Positions 25,408-38,975 are shown, numbered from the stretch's first letter. The stretch is DNA of 64,000 bases from Acanthacorydalis orientalis (GCA_034766995.1 CM068322.1:7094589-7158588), one strand, 5' to 3'. Notes: a model not told the origin generated them from the letters alone. A program made the numbers and translations.

Positions 25408-25433
25408 ATGTGTGTGTGTGTGTGTATGTATGT
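25304..25433. repeat. compound (TA)n-(GT)n microsatellite with a short duplicated head
   Basis: The 12-base word TAATTATACATC occurs twice (near 25296 and 25321) just before TA runs, so the head of the tract is a small tandem duplication. The TA part ends at about 25402 and passes into GT repeats to about 25433. Confidence 0.93.
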
Positions 25434-27699
25434 GGTTTAAATTGTAAACGTTTTGTTTATTAATAAAATATTTTTGATGAAAATATAAACTCAATTGCCT
25501 TTTAATTTTATTCGATTGTAAATTATATTGTTTTGTATGAAATAATCGTCCTTTACAATAAAAATCTGTCACTTCAGCCTGTGAACTGTATTCTGAATAA
25601 TTAGTCTGTTAATAATGTAACAAAATATGTTGACAATTGTCGCAATCGACATCAACATATATACACAATCGCTTGTATCATTGTAAATACAACATACAAA
25701 ATACATACATTTTAAATCAACCGTACCGAATTAATTTCACCAAAATAAACACATGAGAGTAAATAAAACATATATATTTTTCCTGTAAATTACAAAAAAA
25801 ATAATAATAAACAGAACGTATGCCGTTTCCTTCTCTATTTATTTCATATGTTTTACTGTGTTTCAACAGAGACATAACGTACAATCATAAACTGATGGAA
25901 AGTAAACAGTGAAAAATATCATCCATATTAGGAATTTGTTTAATACAACGCGAATTCTGATTTTCGGACAAACAGCGACGTGCGCGGGATGTATTTTCAC
26001 AGAGTTTGCTGTTGTTCGAATAAACAACAGCCGTTGAAAATTTGCATATTTGTTCATCCTGTGTGTTATAGAACTGAAGCAAGACGTGGAATTGTAATTT
26101 TTATGATGAATTCACAGTTTTTGTCGGTCGATTGTACGATTCGGCGGAAAAATAATTATTATACTTATTTAATCGTTAGAAATAATTTTCATTTTTTATA
26201 TAATACTTTGTTCATTATAAAATTGCACACAATTATTCTATATAATTCAATATAATTTTCAAACCGTGTTTAATTAGTAAATGACAATTATATAAAGAAT
26301 ATCTGAAAATTTTCTCCTTGTTTTCATTGTTTCAGAGAGTATATTAATATAAATATTTAATGTGAATTAAAGCATATTTGTAACGGGTAATTTGTTATAA
26401 AAATTTTTTTTCTTATTATAATATTGAAATTTGAAGTAGGCACTAGCATTACGAATACTTTTCTTATCTTATCGATGTATGTTTAACATATTTTCTTATG
26501 TCACTTATTCATTTTCAATAATATTACAAATTTTATTTGCAATTCCATCAATGTTCCTTAATAGTACCACTGTTCGGCTATTAAATTGATCGAAAAGATG
26601 TTTAACCTGTAAATGAATCAATTTGCAATGTTGTAATCGAAAATTAGGACATGGGAAGGGTACAAGCTAAGATGATAATCAAAGTTTAAACACATAAAAA
26701 AAATTAAAGTCAATGGTAAAAGGAAGAAGTTAATTCCTGAAGTGGGTTATTTATTATGGAAATTACTTTTCCTAGTTAATTAATTTTTATCTCAGAAGCA
26801 AGAAAACTACTATATAATATTTAACCCATTGTCGACATCTCACCTATTGTAATTTTTCTGTTTCAAAAACTAACATTTTTCCTAAAATATACTTATTTAA
26901 GTAACATTATACACATAAAGAAACATACATCGAAGTATTTCAATAAAATTCTGGAGGATAATACTTTTAAAAATGGTTCAAATCAGGAAAGAAAAGAATG
27001 GCGGCGTAGTTTAGAACCAATTAGAACTTTTTTGAAAAGGGTATCATTTGAATACTATTTTTAAGTAGTGGTGTTTAATTGAACAGGTTCATTTTTTCTC
27101 AGGTCTCATTATATCACTCATCATTTGTACTGGAATAAGTTAGCAACTCATTCCATATTTCTATAGTTAAAAAAGCTTAGCTCCAAAGAAAAAAAGGTTC
27201 TATTTTACATTAATTTTCTTGTGCACTTGATTTGATTCAACACGAGTAATTATGTAACATCTTAGAACAGTGTATTGGAAAACATAAAAGAAAATGCAAA
27301 GTAAAATAAAATAAAAATAAATATTAAGTTTCAAAAAATGCGAAAATAATCAGATTTTCAAAAATCGAAATAAATTTAGGTCCAGAAGTGTAACTGCTTT
27401 GAAAGCAAAAGTTGAATTAAAAAAATATTAAAATTATAAATAAGTACACAAAAATATGTAAATTAATATTTTTGTGACATAATTTTTAAATTTATAAAAA
27501 TACTTTGTACATTTCAAAAATATTTTATATCATTAATTAATTGTTTAGTTAACTAATACCTGAATTTAATGTAACTATACTTGAAACAAAGTTTAAAGTT
27601 CATAAATAATATTATGTATATAATTAAGTGTTTTATATATAATAAGTTTTAAATATTTTTATCAGTTTTAACTAATTTAAATAATCCTCTTTCATAATA
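25434..27699. other. AT-rich sequence with a small island
   Basis: Bases about 25960-26130 are GC-richer with overlapping open frames on both strands and no family features. The rest is AT-rich with nothing recognised. Confidence 0.45.
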
Positions 27700-27769
27700 C
27701 CGAACAAAGCGTTTCTCTCCAGAAACCAGAACGACTTAAATTTAACATAATACTTTTGTTTTTCAGTAA

Positions 27770-28240
27770 AAAAGACGACGTCCCGTCATCACAAACACTC
27801 GGACATATTTTCTCCTCTCAGTAAAAAAGTATATTTCCGTTGACATCGCGCGTTTATGCAAATAACGTACCGTAAGAAAATGAAATTTTAAAACAATATT
27901 CTAAATAAATGTATGTGTACGTACAAGGTAGACAGAATGCATTACGGTCGCCTATTGCAAAGACAAAAAGGCACTGTTCTAGCAGACTCGTTCTACCGTG
28001 AAGAAAATATTCATGAAAAATGAATGAAGAAAAAACGGTACCTAACAACGCCGAGTCGAAACTGTATATTTGTGTGTATTTTTGTATACGTCTGCCTGTG
28101 TGCATAAGAAAACGTGTATATCTGTACGTACAGTCAGAAATGAATCTCTTCCTTGTTCTCTTAAAACGATTTATGCTGTTTAAAAGTTCAGTCATATTCT
28201 TTTATGTATTCTTTTCTCGTTGACATATATTTTCCACTGG
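27770..28240. other. island of balanced composition, frames open on both strands
   Basis: A 113-codon minus frame (27854-28195) and a 67-codon plus frame (28020-28223) overlap. Neither has a recognisable motif, and both contain residues typical of chance translation. CpG words (ATCGCGCG, GTACCGTAAG) are present. Possibly regulatory. Confidence 0.3.
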
Positions 28241-28349
28241 TTTCTATTTAAGAGAAAAGAAATACAAAAAATCCGACGGAGATCTTCATTTTATCTGAAT
28301 TTAAAGCTCAACGCTCAGTTTCTTGATTTATATTATTATATTTTCATGC

Positions 28350-28401
<52 letters not shown>

Positions 28402-28426
28402 GTATATATATGTGTATATATATGTG

Positions 28427-28492
<66 letters not shown>
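28350..28492. repeat. (TA)n tract with periodic G interruptions
   Basis: About 140 bases. Interruptions on this strand are TATG/GTGTA only. Confidence 0.97.
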
Positions 28493-28649
28493 TAATTTCG
28501 TTTTAAAATTAGCTGTTTTAGATAATTTTGATAGAAAATATTTCTAAAATTAAATTTGTGGTCAGTTAAAGAAGATAACAATTACATTTACAATAAAATA
28601 CTAAAAGATTTTCTTAATAAAAAATAGTATTTTTATTGTAGATGAAATA

Positions 28650-29060
28650 TTTTACAAAAAATATGTCGATATTATAAAAATGAAACAGTGATGCCGTTCT
28701 TCTGATTTTTATTCGTTCTCTAACTGGTTGATATCGATCATGTGGTTTCTGTTCTGATTGGTTGATATTAGTTACATGATGTACGATTTCAGTGTAAAAG
28801 TGAAAAGACATTTATTCAAAAATTATATTCCCTGAAGCTTCAGAGTAAGAAAAATGTTTACACATTTTACATTATACTTTGTTATGTCAATTTTTATAAA
28901 CTTTTCCAATAAATATTTTTCGACTTAGATTTTACACGGATATTTGTGCGAATAATTGGTTAATTTTTATTATTTGTTAAGAAGGATAGAGCTCTAGAGA
29001 GTGGGAGCGAAGTCGCCCTCCAGGGGTGACGTAATAAAAAGGGAGTGGAGTTTGCTAATA
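28650..29060 (-). repeat. FAM-C repeat, copy 2 (inverted relative to copy 1)
   Basis: Read on the minus strand it gives the same ordered blocks as 1390-1930: CAAACTCCACTCCC, a GGAGGGCGACTTCGCTCCC hairpin-like patch, AAAATTAACCAATTATTCGC, TTACACTGAAATCGTA, two ATCAACCA-type motifs and ACGAATAAAA. The GC-rich patch at 28985-29035 stands out strongly from the AT-rich surroundings. Family unknown. Confidence 0.55.
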
Positions 29061-29480
29061 TGATACAATTACATATAGATTATTTATTTGTTAGTTTTTA
29101 TAATTGGTTATAAATTAATATCAACCTAGAGGCTCCAGGAGCTTAGTTTTACTATCTTTATATTATTTTACCTAATTATTTACTTGTATAGATTCGTACT
29201 CTCCAACTATTTCATTTATGGTTTTTTTTCTTCTTCTAAACTATTAAAGCTGATTGTGTTTTGATAGTTCGTTATTTCGATTCTTAGTATAATCAATTTT
29301 CATTTTTCATTTAACATAGGGACTTTTTCATTTTTATGCGAACGTTGTTGACATAATGAGTTTAAATATTAATTTTATATTTACTTTTTATTAGTTTTAT
29401 AATGAATATTTTCTTTCTAAAATATATTTTTCATTTTGCATTGAAGACTTTTGGAAGAAGAAGAATTTTGGTCGTATGTC
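29061..29480. other. AT-rich sequence, nothing recognised
   Basis: GGCTCCAGGAGC at about 29129 is a small perfect palindrome. No gene. Confidence 0.45.
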
Positions 29481-30340
29481 AATGTCTACGCCTCATGGTA
29501 TTCGAGAAGCTTGTTAGTCAACAGGCCTAAAAAAACAAGAGATCAAGTAGCAGTGTATTGATATAAGTGCTAGGTCAAAATGTTTCATAAAATTTGTACT
29601 TTAACTACAAGCTATTCCAGACTACAATTTGTACAATGAGGCCTCTCTAAGTTGAGAGATACAGTGCACAGACCGGTAACAGAATGCAATTTTCTGCTGT
29701 TTTTAAAGTTATTCAGTCTGTGTCTTACCTTATGTCATGAAATGTTTACCTTTATTCTCAATTTGTTCATTATTATTCATGTTTCATGGGTCATGGATTT
29801 TGCACCAAACATTCTTTTGTATATACATACCCGGCACATATTAACGTCACGGCTCTTTACATCAACTAGAATAACTAAAAATATACTACCCAAGGTTCAT
29901 TTAGAATCTCATCAGACAAAAACCTTGACTTTCTTTGGATGAACACTGGCTTTAAGGTTGAATAACGGTAGTTTATTTCGATTATTCCAGGACATTTTTC
30001 AGTAGATGTTGTGAACGATTTATTTGTCATTGCACGTCACTATTCGCTTGAAAAAGGATGCGCTTTCGTTATGTTTGTACATCTGTCTCGGAATAAAATG
30101 GGATTTATTCAGTTTATTCGATCGAATTGTCTGGAATCCAAAAATCGTATAAATGTACGTAGTGAAGCACTAAATGCTCCTAAACTGTCGTCTCAGATAA
30201 TTTTTTTATCTTTGCTAGCTTTTACATCGTGTATAGGAGATTTATTTTGATTATGAGCCAATTTAGTGAAACACTCACATAGTGTCACAGAGTGTCTTGC
30301 AACTAGATTTTTGTCCTGTCGGTAATAAAGAAATATTAAG
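29481..30340. other. 850-base island of balanced composition with two unexplained frames
   Basis: Two plus-strand frames, 29652-29942 (96 codons) and 30011-30250 (79 codons), lie in different phases 70 bases apart. The first is hydrophobic in its middle (LTLCHEMFTFILNLFIIIHV). The second contains no known motif. An AATAAA poly-A-like signal lies near 30326. It could be a decayed gene, a 3' untranslated region or regulatory DNA. No function is assigned. Confidence 0.25.
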
Positions 30341-31807
30341 TATCAAAAAGGATTTTGTTTTCTTCTATTTTTTAAAGGATATAATTTTAACCCTAATCAA
30401 TTAATTTCAAGAATTTATTATCTAAAGACGCATTGAAATATTTACCTATATATATATATAAGCACATATAATGTACATAAAAGTTTGCTTTCAATAACCT
30501 TGGTTTATTTATACTTTTTTTAACATTATTTATTTTCTAAAATTGGCGCAAAATTTCCAGTTATTTTAATATTAATTTTGTCACAAAATGCTAGTTATTT
30601 TCTTATATCACATATCTAAGAAATATTTTAAGTATTGATTAAATCTAAAAATCTGTCAATTATTTTAAGGCATACATTTATATTAATTAGTACATAATTA
30701 GTTGTTATATTATTTTTCAGCAAATTAACACTTGATATGATAATTTAACAAGCCATACAAGAATTGCGGTAAATAATTAATTACGTCTACTATAATCGCA
30801 TTATCCCATATATCAATAGGACTTCGTTAATTTATATTTCTTAAAAAATGATCAGATATTTAATAACAAACAGCGAAACAGTCTTTGAAATAATGAAAAC
30901 TCAGAATGAACTTATATATATATAGTATAAAGAAAGATATCGAAATTGAGTAAATTAAAATGAAGAAGAAAAATTTTAAATTAAATAATTTCTTTCGTAA
31001 TAAACGAATTCGTATAAAAAATACAACAAAAAATGAAATTAGATATTCAATATTATTATTATGTTAGCTAGCACTGCTTTAGTACTATTAATTGAAAAAT
31101 ATGAAAAAAATATGTAAATATTAACATCCCAAGTTTTATTCCGTTGATATTATTAAACAAGTTCTTTTCTCTACTTTCGAATATTTTATATTTAGTGTTT
31201 TTTTTTTTTTAATAAGTATTTGTTATAAATGATAATAATTTAGTTTACTTTTCTTTTGTACTTATTTATTTTTCACAAATTGTATACATTTTATATATTA
31301 AACATACAGAAATAATTTAACAATAATAACAAACTTTTCAAAATACATTTATCAACTATATTCCACTCGATATTTTTTACTAAAAATAATTAACATTAAG
31401 AATTGAGTAAAAATAGAATTTGAAAAGTTCCGCGGTATAATTTTTACTCGACTTTAATTTCCATCGTTTTATGAATTTGTTTAATTTTAATTTTAAATTT
31501 CACTACGAAAAATTCACCCATTCAGTTAATTACAAGTAATGTACACACAAAAAATATACAAAACATATTAAAAGTACGACCTTATAATTCGAAATTGCTT
31601 CGATAATCAAAATCAATGTTTGTTTACGGCCAATCAATGTGTTTTTTTGTATGTAAACACTGTAAAGTTTTGCAAGTGAAGCAGCTCGGTTCTCTGTTGA
31701 TTTCAGCATAGCCTAAAGTAAACGAGTATCGTTTAACACAAACACAAACATATACCATCTCTTACACCCCTTTCCCCTAGACACATTAATACACACACAT
31801 ATAAATG
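30341..31807. other. AT-rich sequence, nothing recognised
   Basis: A TA run lies at about 30446-30461 and a slightly GC-richer patch at 31620-31790. No gene or shared repeat. Confidence 0.5.
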
Positions 31808-31825
31808 TATATATATATATATATT
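31808..31825. repeat. short (TA)n microsatellite
   Basis: Short TA run. Confidence 0.9.
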
Positions 31826-33807
31826 ATAATGTATACAGAGAGAAAAAGTTTTTCGTATATCTTTCATAATATTAAATAATGTAGAAAAGTGTTTACTAAA
31901 AATATGTATTATATAAAATATAATACCAAATTAAACTTTTTGTTAATAGAAGTTCAGCTTGAGATTCGACTTTTATATATTTTTTTGTAAATGTGAAAAA
32001 AAGTTACTTTAAATTCAGTCGTATTTTTATATAATATGAAAAAAATGGTATTGAAAATATATACGGAATTTAAACTTATAAAACGTAATTTTTTTTAATA
32101 TCAGTTTGTTTTAATGATTAAATATAAGATAATTGATAATAATGGCCTTAAGATTAACATTAATTTTCGTATATATTAAAAATGAAAAGAAAACATAGGA
32201 ATGAGTAAAAGAAAACTTAAACACATTTCATTATAATTAATATTTTTATAAGATGATACCATATCAGTATCCTTGATTTTTGATTTCAGATTTATATTGA
32301 CGAAGTTTAGAATAAATAAAATTATTGTACCTTCTGCCGGAATTTCCATGAAGTCATATTGTACTGTGATCCATAATACAGCATTGTTTGTAATTTTTGT
32401 TTTATTAATATTCTTGTCACTCATGTCACCTAATTAATTTCACGGAGTTTAAATCTGGAGACTGGTAAAAATAATTTTATTTCATTTGATACATATTATA
32501 ATCATCTTGAATATTGTGTTGAATGCTTTCATCTCGTTTAAATATCTCATGCATCAGTCTGTTTCTTTTTGTATAAAAAAGCCCCACGCTACTTAAAACT
32601 TTAACATAAATTTATTATATCATGATGTACTTAACCCAAAATATGTATCTTACTTCATGAGAGAATGACCGTTTTCATTTTATAATCTGCTCAACTTTAA
32701 ATTGTTTTTATTATATAGTATGGTGAATATTTCTTATAACTTAATCGGTTTATAAAATATAGCATACGCGCTTTCTTTGTATTATGTAAATCAACTCAAA
32801 TAGTATGTGTAGAAATAATGATCAAGTGGTGTGAAATCCAAACTTTTCACTTGTCTTCGACTTCTTATTCAGAATCCAAAGAATAGTAGGTATAAAAATG
32901 ACCTTAATTGGATTCTGTAATATATAAAAGTACAATTTGGCTGGAATTATATTGATAAATTTCCATTCTTGATCTAAAAAGGAAATTCTTCCTCGGTCAT
33001 ACATAAATGAGTACCTTCAATGGCGTATTCATTAAAAAATAAGGTACTTATGATATGATTCTTTCAAATTCCACGCCGTATCATCTCTTAAATAATTACT
33101 TTTTGGTAGTATTATATATCTGTGAAGTTTTTTTTTAAATTAGTATCGGGCGTTCTGCCGATTTACAGCAACATTTCTATTAAAGAAAAACCAGATTCTT
33201 CACTAAACAGAATTGTGAACGAGGAAATTGCATTCTGATCATACTGATATGTAATCCCCATTTATAAATTTTTATACATTAATCGGAATGGTCTGCATTA
33301 ATTTCTGTAAGTTCTGAAGTACAGACATGCCAATATACATTACGTTTCGACATACCTATTCCGGTTGACAATTATCGAAGGTACTTTTGGAGACTTCTAT
33401 TAAAATAAAGAAGAATAGCAATCTCTGTATCATACTCTGTAAATCTTTCTGAAAGTCTCATTAATGTTTTTTCTTATTAATCGTGTTTCGTTAACATTAG
33501 AATAAATCTGAATAAAAAAGTTGTATTTCTGGTTACTATTGGCATAAAACTTATAAATTCAGTAATAACCTCTCTTAGCTTTAAATTTCTAAAAATATAT
33601 TATTTGAACACTCTCTGGCTTTTATAGACATTGTAAAAATAGATACACAAAATAAAAGATAATTTTTTTATGCCGGATTTAACACAATCTGTATATAATC
33701 TTAATATCATAAAAGAAATTGTAATAGTATTACGTAATTAGTAAAAAAAATAACAGTATTTTTCACTAGTGTATAATTTTTTTAGGTTGTACGCTTTATG
33801 TAGGGTG
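31826..33807. other. AT-rich sequence, nothing recognised
   Basis: Two short minus-strand frames (32176-32424 and 32822-33004) show only the Asn/Ile/Lys-rich composition expected by chance. Confidence 0.5.
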
Positions 33808-33910
33808 ATTTAATTTATGCTTCCACATGGAAGCATTAAAATAGAGCGCAGGAGTTGCGAAAAGTTATGTTATTGTTTATTTAGTATTTTAGTTCAATTC
33901 AGAAACATGT
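33808..33910. mobile_element. foldback element FB-B, copy 1 (one arm)
   Basis: It carries GGTGATTTAATTTATGCTTC, CCACATGGAAGCATTAAAAT and TTTAGTATTTTAGTTCAATT in the same order as the left arms at 49003 and 60755. The matching right arm was not found, so this is a half element or a strongly decayed copy. Confidence 0.65.
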
Positions 33911-34920
33911 TTTTTTTGCGTTTTTTTTTAAATATTTTCCTGTAAGTACAAAATGTCGTACAAAAGTTGAATCTGCCTATACTCATTATTACATAAAAAT
34001 GATTTTATACGAACATTATGAAGTGTATAAGAAAAAATGTTCAAAACATTTCTTAAGAGACAATTTTTCTAAAGTAGATTTTTTCGAATGTCTACTTAAT
34101 CTACAAAAAAATCTTTTTCAACGTGTAATTAATTCCTACTACATTTAGTTAAACCTGGTCATATCACACATTGAACAATCAATTTAAGAATGGGCAGATT
34201 TATTGGAAGGAAATCATGTATATAAACTCTAAAATATTTTCAATGATTAAAGTAAATCTTATTTTTTCATTGGTTTAAACGTTTTCTTAAAAATACTTAC
34301 ATCCTTTTGAAGAAATGTGTGTTAATGAATGTTGAATAGTAAAAAATATGTGCATATTATTTAAATTCATTACTAGTTTTTCTAAGATAACTGTCTGGAT
34401 CCGCACTTGAATTTTAGTTTGGTTAATTTGAGTAATCAAATAATTTCAAAGAATTATATGATCGAAGAATTTATCTCTGATATTTATCAACTGTTTACCT
34501 GTCAATCGGTACAACAATCAATTTCCAATTATCAAATATGCAATAAAATTAAAATATATAGTAGGAGTGTTTTTCAAACTATCAGAAATAATAATTTTTA
34601 TTTATACAAACACACTTGCAGGAATACTTTCAGAAAATATATTCTACGCTTACGAAACAGATTCTCTGCTTATTTTCCAGAAAAAAATAATATTATTAAC
34701 GAATTTAAAACCAGACTTTATATTGGAAAAGTGCATTTAATTTTCATTTACGCATTAAATTGTTTAACATTTCTATTATGAATTAGTTACAGTATGATTT
34801 TTAACAGTATTATAATTTCACACAAAAGTAAGATCATTACATTCTTAATTCTTGGTTTTGTTTGAACGTGAGATAATTTCAGATTATTAATTTAATATAT
34901 TTCAGAAATTCTTTTTTCCA
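33911..34920. other. AT-rich sequence with one long chance-like frame
   Basis: A 124-codon plus frame at 34407-34781 is rich in Asn, Ile, Tyr, Phe and Lys, has no motif and no splice context, and is probably chance. Confidence 0.4.
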
Positions 34921-34928
34921 GCTATGAA

Positions 34929-35055
34929 AATAAATTAGAACAAGATTCCAAGAAAATAATAATTACATATTTATTTTAATATTTAACTATAATAATAAAT
35001 TAGAATAAGATTCCAAGAAAATAATTATTTTAATATTTAAATATAATAATCATAA
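34929..35055. repeat. tandem duplication, period about 65 bp
   Basis: AATAAATTAGAA-AAGATTCC (34929 onward) recurs at 34994 onward as AATAAATTAGAATAAGATTC, and each copy is followed by AAGAAAATAATT...TTTTAATATTTAA. Confidence 0.85.
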
Positions 35056-35306
35056 ATTAATTATTTTTTTAAGACTGAGATTCTGTCAATTAATCGTGTT
35101 ACAAGTAATTGTTTTTAAAAATATATAAAGGCAGTTTGATTTATTTATTCTTAGTTGTATTCCTACATTATTGATATTTATGTTTCTACTTTTTTTATAC
35201 GAACATATAATGCTATCAATTCTGTCTCCATTTCTTATATAAATACACTGTGGGGTAATTACATAATTGATTAATAATGCACATTGTTTATATATTAATC
35301 ATTCAA

Positions 35307-35307
35307 T

Positions 35308-35353
<46 letters not shown>
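35307..35353. repeat. compound (CA)n-(TA)n microsatellite
   Basis: A CA run (35307-35320) passes into a pure TA run. Confidence 0.96.
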
Positions 35354-35359
<6 letters not shown>

Positions 35360-35597
35360 CTGTTTTTTGCTCTGTAGTAAATGTTAGTTCTCCATTCAGA
35401 TCGCAACCCTTGACATATCAGGGATCTTCGTACACTGTGAGGTTGGAATAAGGAGAAAGAGTTTGCCTTCTTGAACTGTTCCCTTAAGCGTACGTCTGTG
35501 TACAATTAATTGCTTGATTGACTGATTGATCAGACCTACCATGTTTGCGTTTCGTTTCACTACTCAAGGGAAACCATATAAACTACGCATTGGTGTT

Positions 35598-35601
35598 TAT
35601 A

Positions 35602-35646
<45 letters not shown>

Positions 35647-35661
35647 GTATATATATATATG

Positions 35662-35710
<49 letters not shown>

Positions 35711-35721
35711 GTATATATATA

Positions 35722-35806
<85 letters not shown>

Positions 35807-35818
35807 ATATTTATATAC
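35598..35818. repeat. long (TA)n tract with periodic G interruptions
   Basis: About 220 bases. The first half has TATG interruptions at increasing spacing (about 14, 14, 16 and 18 bases). All interruptions on this strand are G, apart from two TTTATA units. Confidence 0.97.
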
Positions 35819-35905
35819 AGTCGAACGATTAAGACTAGTAACTTGTAGAAATTACTTTAGTTGATATAAAATAATCGCAATATTTATATATCGGTTACTA
35901 ATAGA

Positions 35906-35906
35906 C

Positions 35907-35971
<65 letters not shown>
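35906..35971. repeat. (TA)n microsatellite
   Basis: TA run with one ACATA near the left end. Confidence 0.97.
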
Positions 35972-35975
<4 letters not shown>

Positions 35976-37232
35976 TTTAGAAACTCTTTTATAAGTTATT
36001 TTCCATTTATTTAAAATCTGGTAAATAAAATAAAATTAATATTGTAATTTTATATTTTTATTTAATGACATTAACAATGTGTGTTTATGAATAGGTGTTT
36101 TTAATTGATAATTTTTAACTCGAATCAGTTAATTAAAAACAAAGAAAGTATTCTATTCAATATCGAAATATGTTCAAAAGAACATCACGAGTTCATAAAA
36201 ATATTAATAATATGTAAGTACTTGTGAATAAATCTAACATGTGAATAATTCAAACATTTGTTTTGAAAAAAGATAATGTTATTGGAAAGCTGAATAAAAA
36301 TCCTAAATTATAAATGTTTAAATAAGAAATGAATTAATTACTTAAAATGATGGAAATCGAGAGATTGAATAAGGTCTAGAAAATAGAATATCCATCTTTA
36401 TTACGTAACAGAGTATAAACTGTAGAGCCAGTTTAATTCCGAATTGAATTTTTGGTATCATTTAAGAATTGTTTAATATGAAGGGAGTGATTAATATTTG
36501 TTGCCAATTTAATATACAATTTTTTTTTCCAAAATAGTATAAAATACGGTATATGCTTTTCGACTAGTAATGTGTGGCTCAAATAGTTAATAATTTGACA
36601 TAGTATTTCATATAAAACAACATGTTTCTTTTAACATTTTTAAAAAGGTTAATTTTATTCTTTTTCATTATTTTACTCAGTGGTATATTTCTAATTAATA
36701 AACACCCCTCTTGCAATATTCAGTTCAATATGCACTTAAACCAAAAATGTAAAAGAGTAATTTAAAAAAAAATCATTTGAAATAATCATTTTATAAAGTA
36801 TCATTGACATAAATTGAGCTTCCTATATTTCCACATCCCTTACAAATTTGTATAGTTTAAAAACAGGAACAAGAATTCATTCATAAAAATAAGAGCTATT
36901 CTTTCATTATGCAAAATAATTTTTGAACGGAAAATTAAAACCCAGTCCCTTATCTAAATCATCAATCACAAAGTCCTTCAAAAATCACTATATAAATTAT
37001 TCTTTCAGTTTTTCGACTACTTTTGAGTTTTCTTTTCTGATTATCGTTGTTTTAGTCATATTGTAGCCTCCTTAAATAGCTTAATAGCTGTCTTGTCAAA
37101 GTTTCTTCAAGTTGTTGTTTGTAATGTAATTTGATAAAGATTTTCTTTTAAGTTTTACATATATTAAAGTTTCGCTTGTCTTGTCTAAATAATAAAGACA
37201 TTTTAGAGTCATTATCGTTTTTAATATAAGAT
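35972..37232. other. AT-rich sequence, nothing recognised
   Basis: No gene, RNA gene or shared repeat seen. Confidence 0.55.
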
Positions 37233-37235
37233 AAA

Positions 37236-37272
<37 letters not shown>
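37233..37272. repeat. (TA)n microsatellite inside or beside an FB-A copy
   Basis: The tract is bordered by AAGATAAATATATG on the left and TATATATCTTATCG on the right, a small mirror of each other. Confidence 0.95.
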
Positions 37273-37274
<2 letters not shown>

Positions 37275-37440
37275 TATCGTTCTAAGAATGATGACAGAGT
37301 CATTGAAATGCATATAAGGAACAATTTAAAATGATCGATAATCAACTGCACATTGTTGAATAAGAAACAATTTTGATTCCTGAATTGAGAAAATAACTAT
37401 TTGTACAAGTGAATTTAGCCGTAGTAACAGAGCTTTATGA
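37273..37440. mobile_element. foldback element FB-A, copy 4 (right arm)
   Basis: The order TCTAAGAATGATGACAGAGT, CATTGAAATGCATATAAGGA, ACAAT...AATAATCAA-type block, TGTTGAATAA and GTGAATTTAGCCGTAGTAAC follows the family right arm out to its terminus. In the left arm's place stands a TA tract. Confidence 0.7.
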
Positions 37441-37869
37441 AACTAAATTTATTCCAAATCGAGTTTTGATCAACTGGTGACAAAACCGCTGACAGACTTC
37501 TAATAAAAAAGTTAAGTTCATTTTTTAAAAATTATTTCTCTTTAAGAGAAGAAGAAATATAACTTTCCTTTTAGAAGGAAATTCATAGACATATATTTAC
37601 TGTCATGTAATAAATTTTCAGGCAGTATTTCTTATACTTCTTTATAAAGTTTAAGATATTGCGATTAATAATATGATATTCTAATTTTCAATAGACGTAT
37701 CATTCGTTAACTCAAGTACATCAATTATTCAAATAGTACATTTATATTAGCAAAATTTATTTCAGTTTTATCAATAAAATTATCTCCATATGATTGTCGG
37801 CAGTGTAAATTCACTTTCAGAAATAAAATTTTCATTCTTCTCAAAAACTTTTCAAATAATCAGATCAAA
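37441..37869. other. AT-rich sequence, nothing recognised
   Basis: No gene or shared repeat seen. Confidence 0.5.
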
Positions 37870-38380
37870 AATATTCCATAAATAACTACTGATTTTTCTT
37901 GAATGTTTTTTTGTGAATTTCTATAGTAATGCCATCATATTTAGAGTTTTATGGTGCATAAAAAACTTTTTTATATATATCTTGTAATTTTCCTACTTAT
38001 TTGTTCCTATACCTTTATATTTTCATTACGTAACTATTTATTATTATTTAATTAAACTATTGTTAATTACTGATTGTTTATTGTGAATTTCGATAGCGAT
38101 ACCATCATATTCATAGTATTGTGTTACATAGAAAACATTTTTTTATATTATATATTACAAATTTTCTACTTATTTGTTTCTATGGCTTTATATTTTCATT
38201 AATCATTTTAAATGATTTTTTTAAGACAACGATTACATTGCTTTTAATTGTGAATAAGTAACAATAAAAATTATCAGTAATCATTTATTAAATATTTTAA
38301 ATTTGAATTTTTTATTTAACTTGTGAAGTAAGAGAAAAATTTATTTCTAAAAGTTAATGAGGCAAAAAAAATAATTTATT
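37870..38380. mobile_element. FB-A copy 5, with a tandemly duplicated left arm
   Basis: Two left-arm pieces with a period of 170 bases (TTGTGAATTT at 37911 and at 38081) each read TTGTGAATTTC-ATAG-GAT-CCATCATAT, then 'TACATA/GCATAAAAAAC', then CTACTTATTTGTT-CTAT and TTTATATTTTCATTA. A right-arm piece follows at 38245-38370 (GTGAATAAGTAACAATAAAA, ATTTATTAAATATTTT, TTAACTTGTGAAGTAAGAGA). Confidence 0.72.
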
Positions 38381-38972
38381 TTTGAAGATTAACTGAAATA
38401 ATACAAAATGCAAGAATAATTGGAAATAAAATTGCTAATAAAGAAAAAAGTATATTAATTTGAGAGAAAATAATTTCTAAACTTATATTGTGATAAAAGT
38501 TTTAGTAAAATTTCTGTACATAACATTTTCAATTTTAAACCATATATAAACAAATACACATAATTTTCGTTTGTCGACAAAGATGATGTCGACAAATATA
38601 TGTCTTCTTTTTTAAATTTGGATATCAATAATAATTTTATTTAATTGAATTTCAAATTACAAAACTATCTATTTTTCTTATGTTGCATCTTAATGTATCA
38701 TAACGTTCTGTTTAATATTTATGTTACACAGAATATATAAAATTTCTTACTATACAGTTCACCGAACTTAATTTTCTTCGAATTTATTTATTGAGTAAAT
38801 AAATAAAAACACCATTTTGTTTTGAAAGGAGGTAATAATATTCGACGAAAGTAAATAGGAGCTTTAAAATGCTGAAAGGTTATATTGAGCGCGAAATTAA
38901 AACATGTCCTAAAAGTTACATGCGTCATGAAAACATGTAGTAAACAGCATTTTATTGTTGACCTTCAATATT

Positions 38973-38975
<3 letters not shown>
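38381..38975. other. AT-rich sequence, nothing recognised
   Basis: No gene or shared repeat seen. Confidence 0.5.

Noticed and set aside
27854..28195. 113-codon minus-strand frame
   Set aside because: An overlapping frame is open on the plus strand and neither has a motif. Openness is explained by lower AT content.
34407..34781. 124-codon plus-strand frame
   Set aside because: Composition (Asn, Ile, Tyr, Lys, Phe) is that of random AT-rich sequence. No motif, no splice context, no repeat relation.
35526..35864. 112-codon plus-strand frame
   Set aside because: Mostly the TA tract at 35598-35818; the first 25 codons have no family features.
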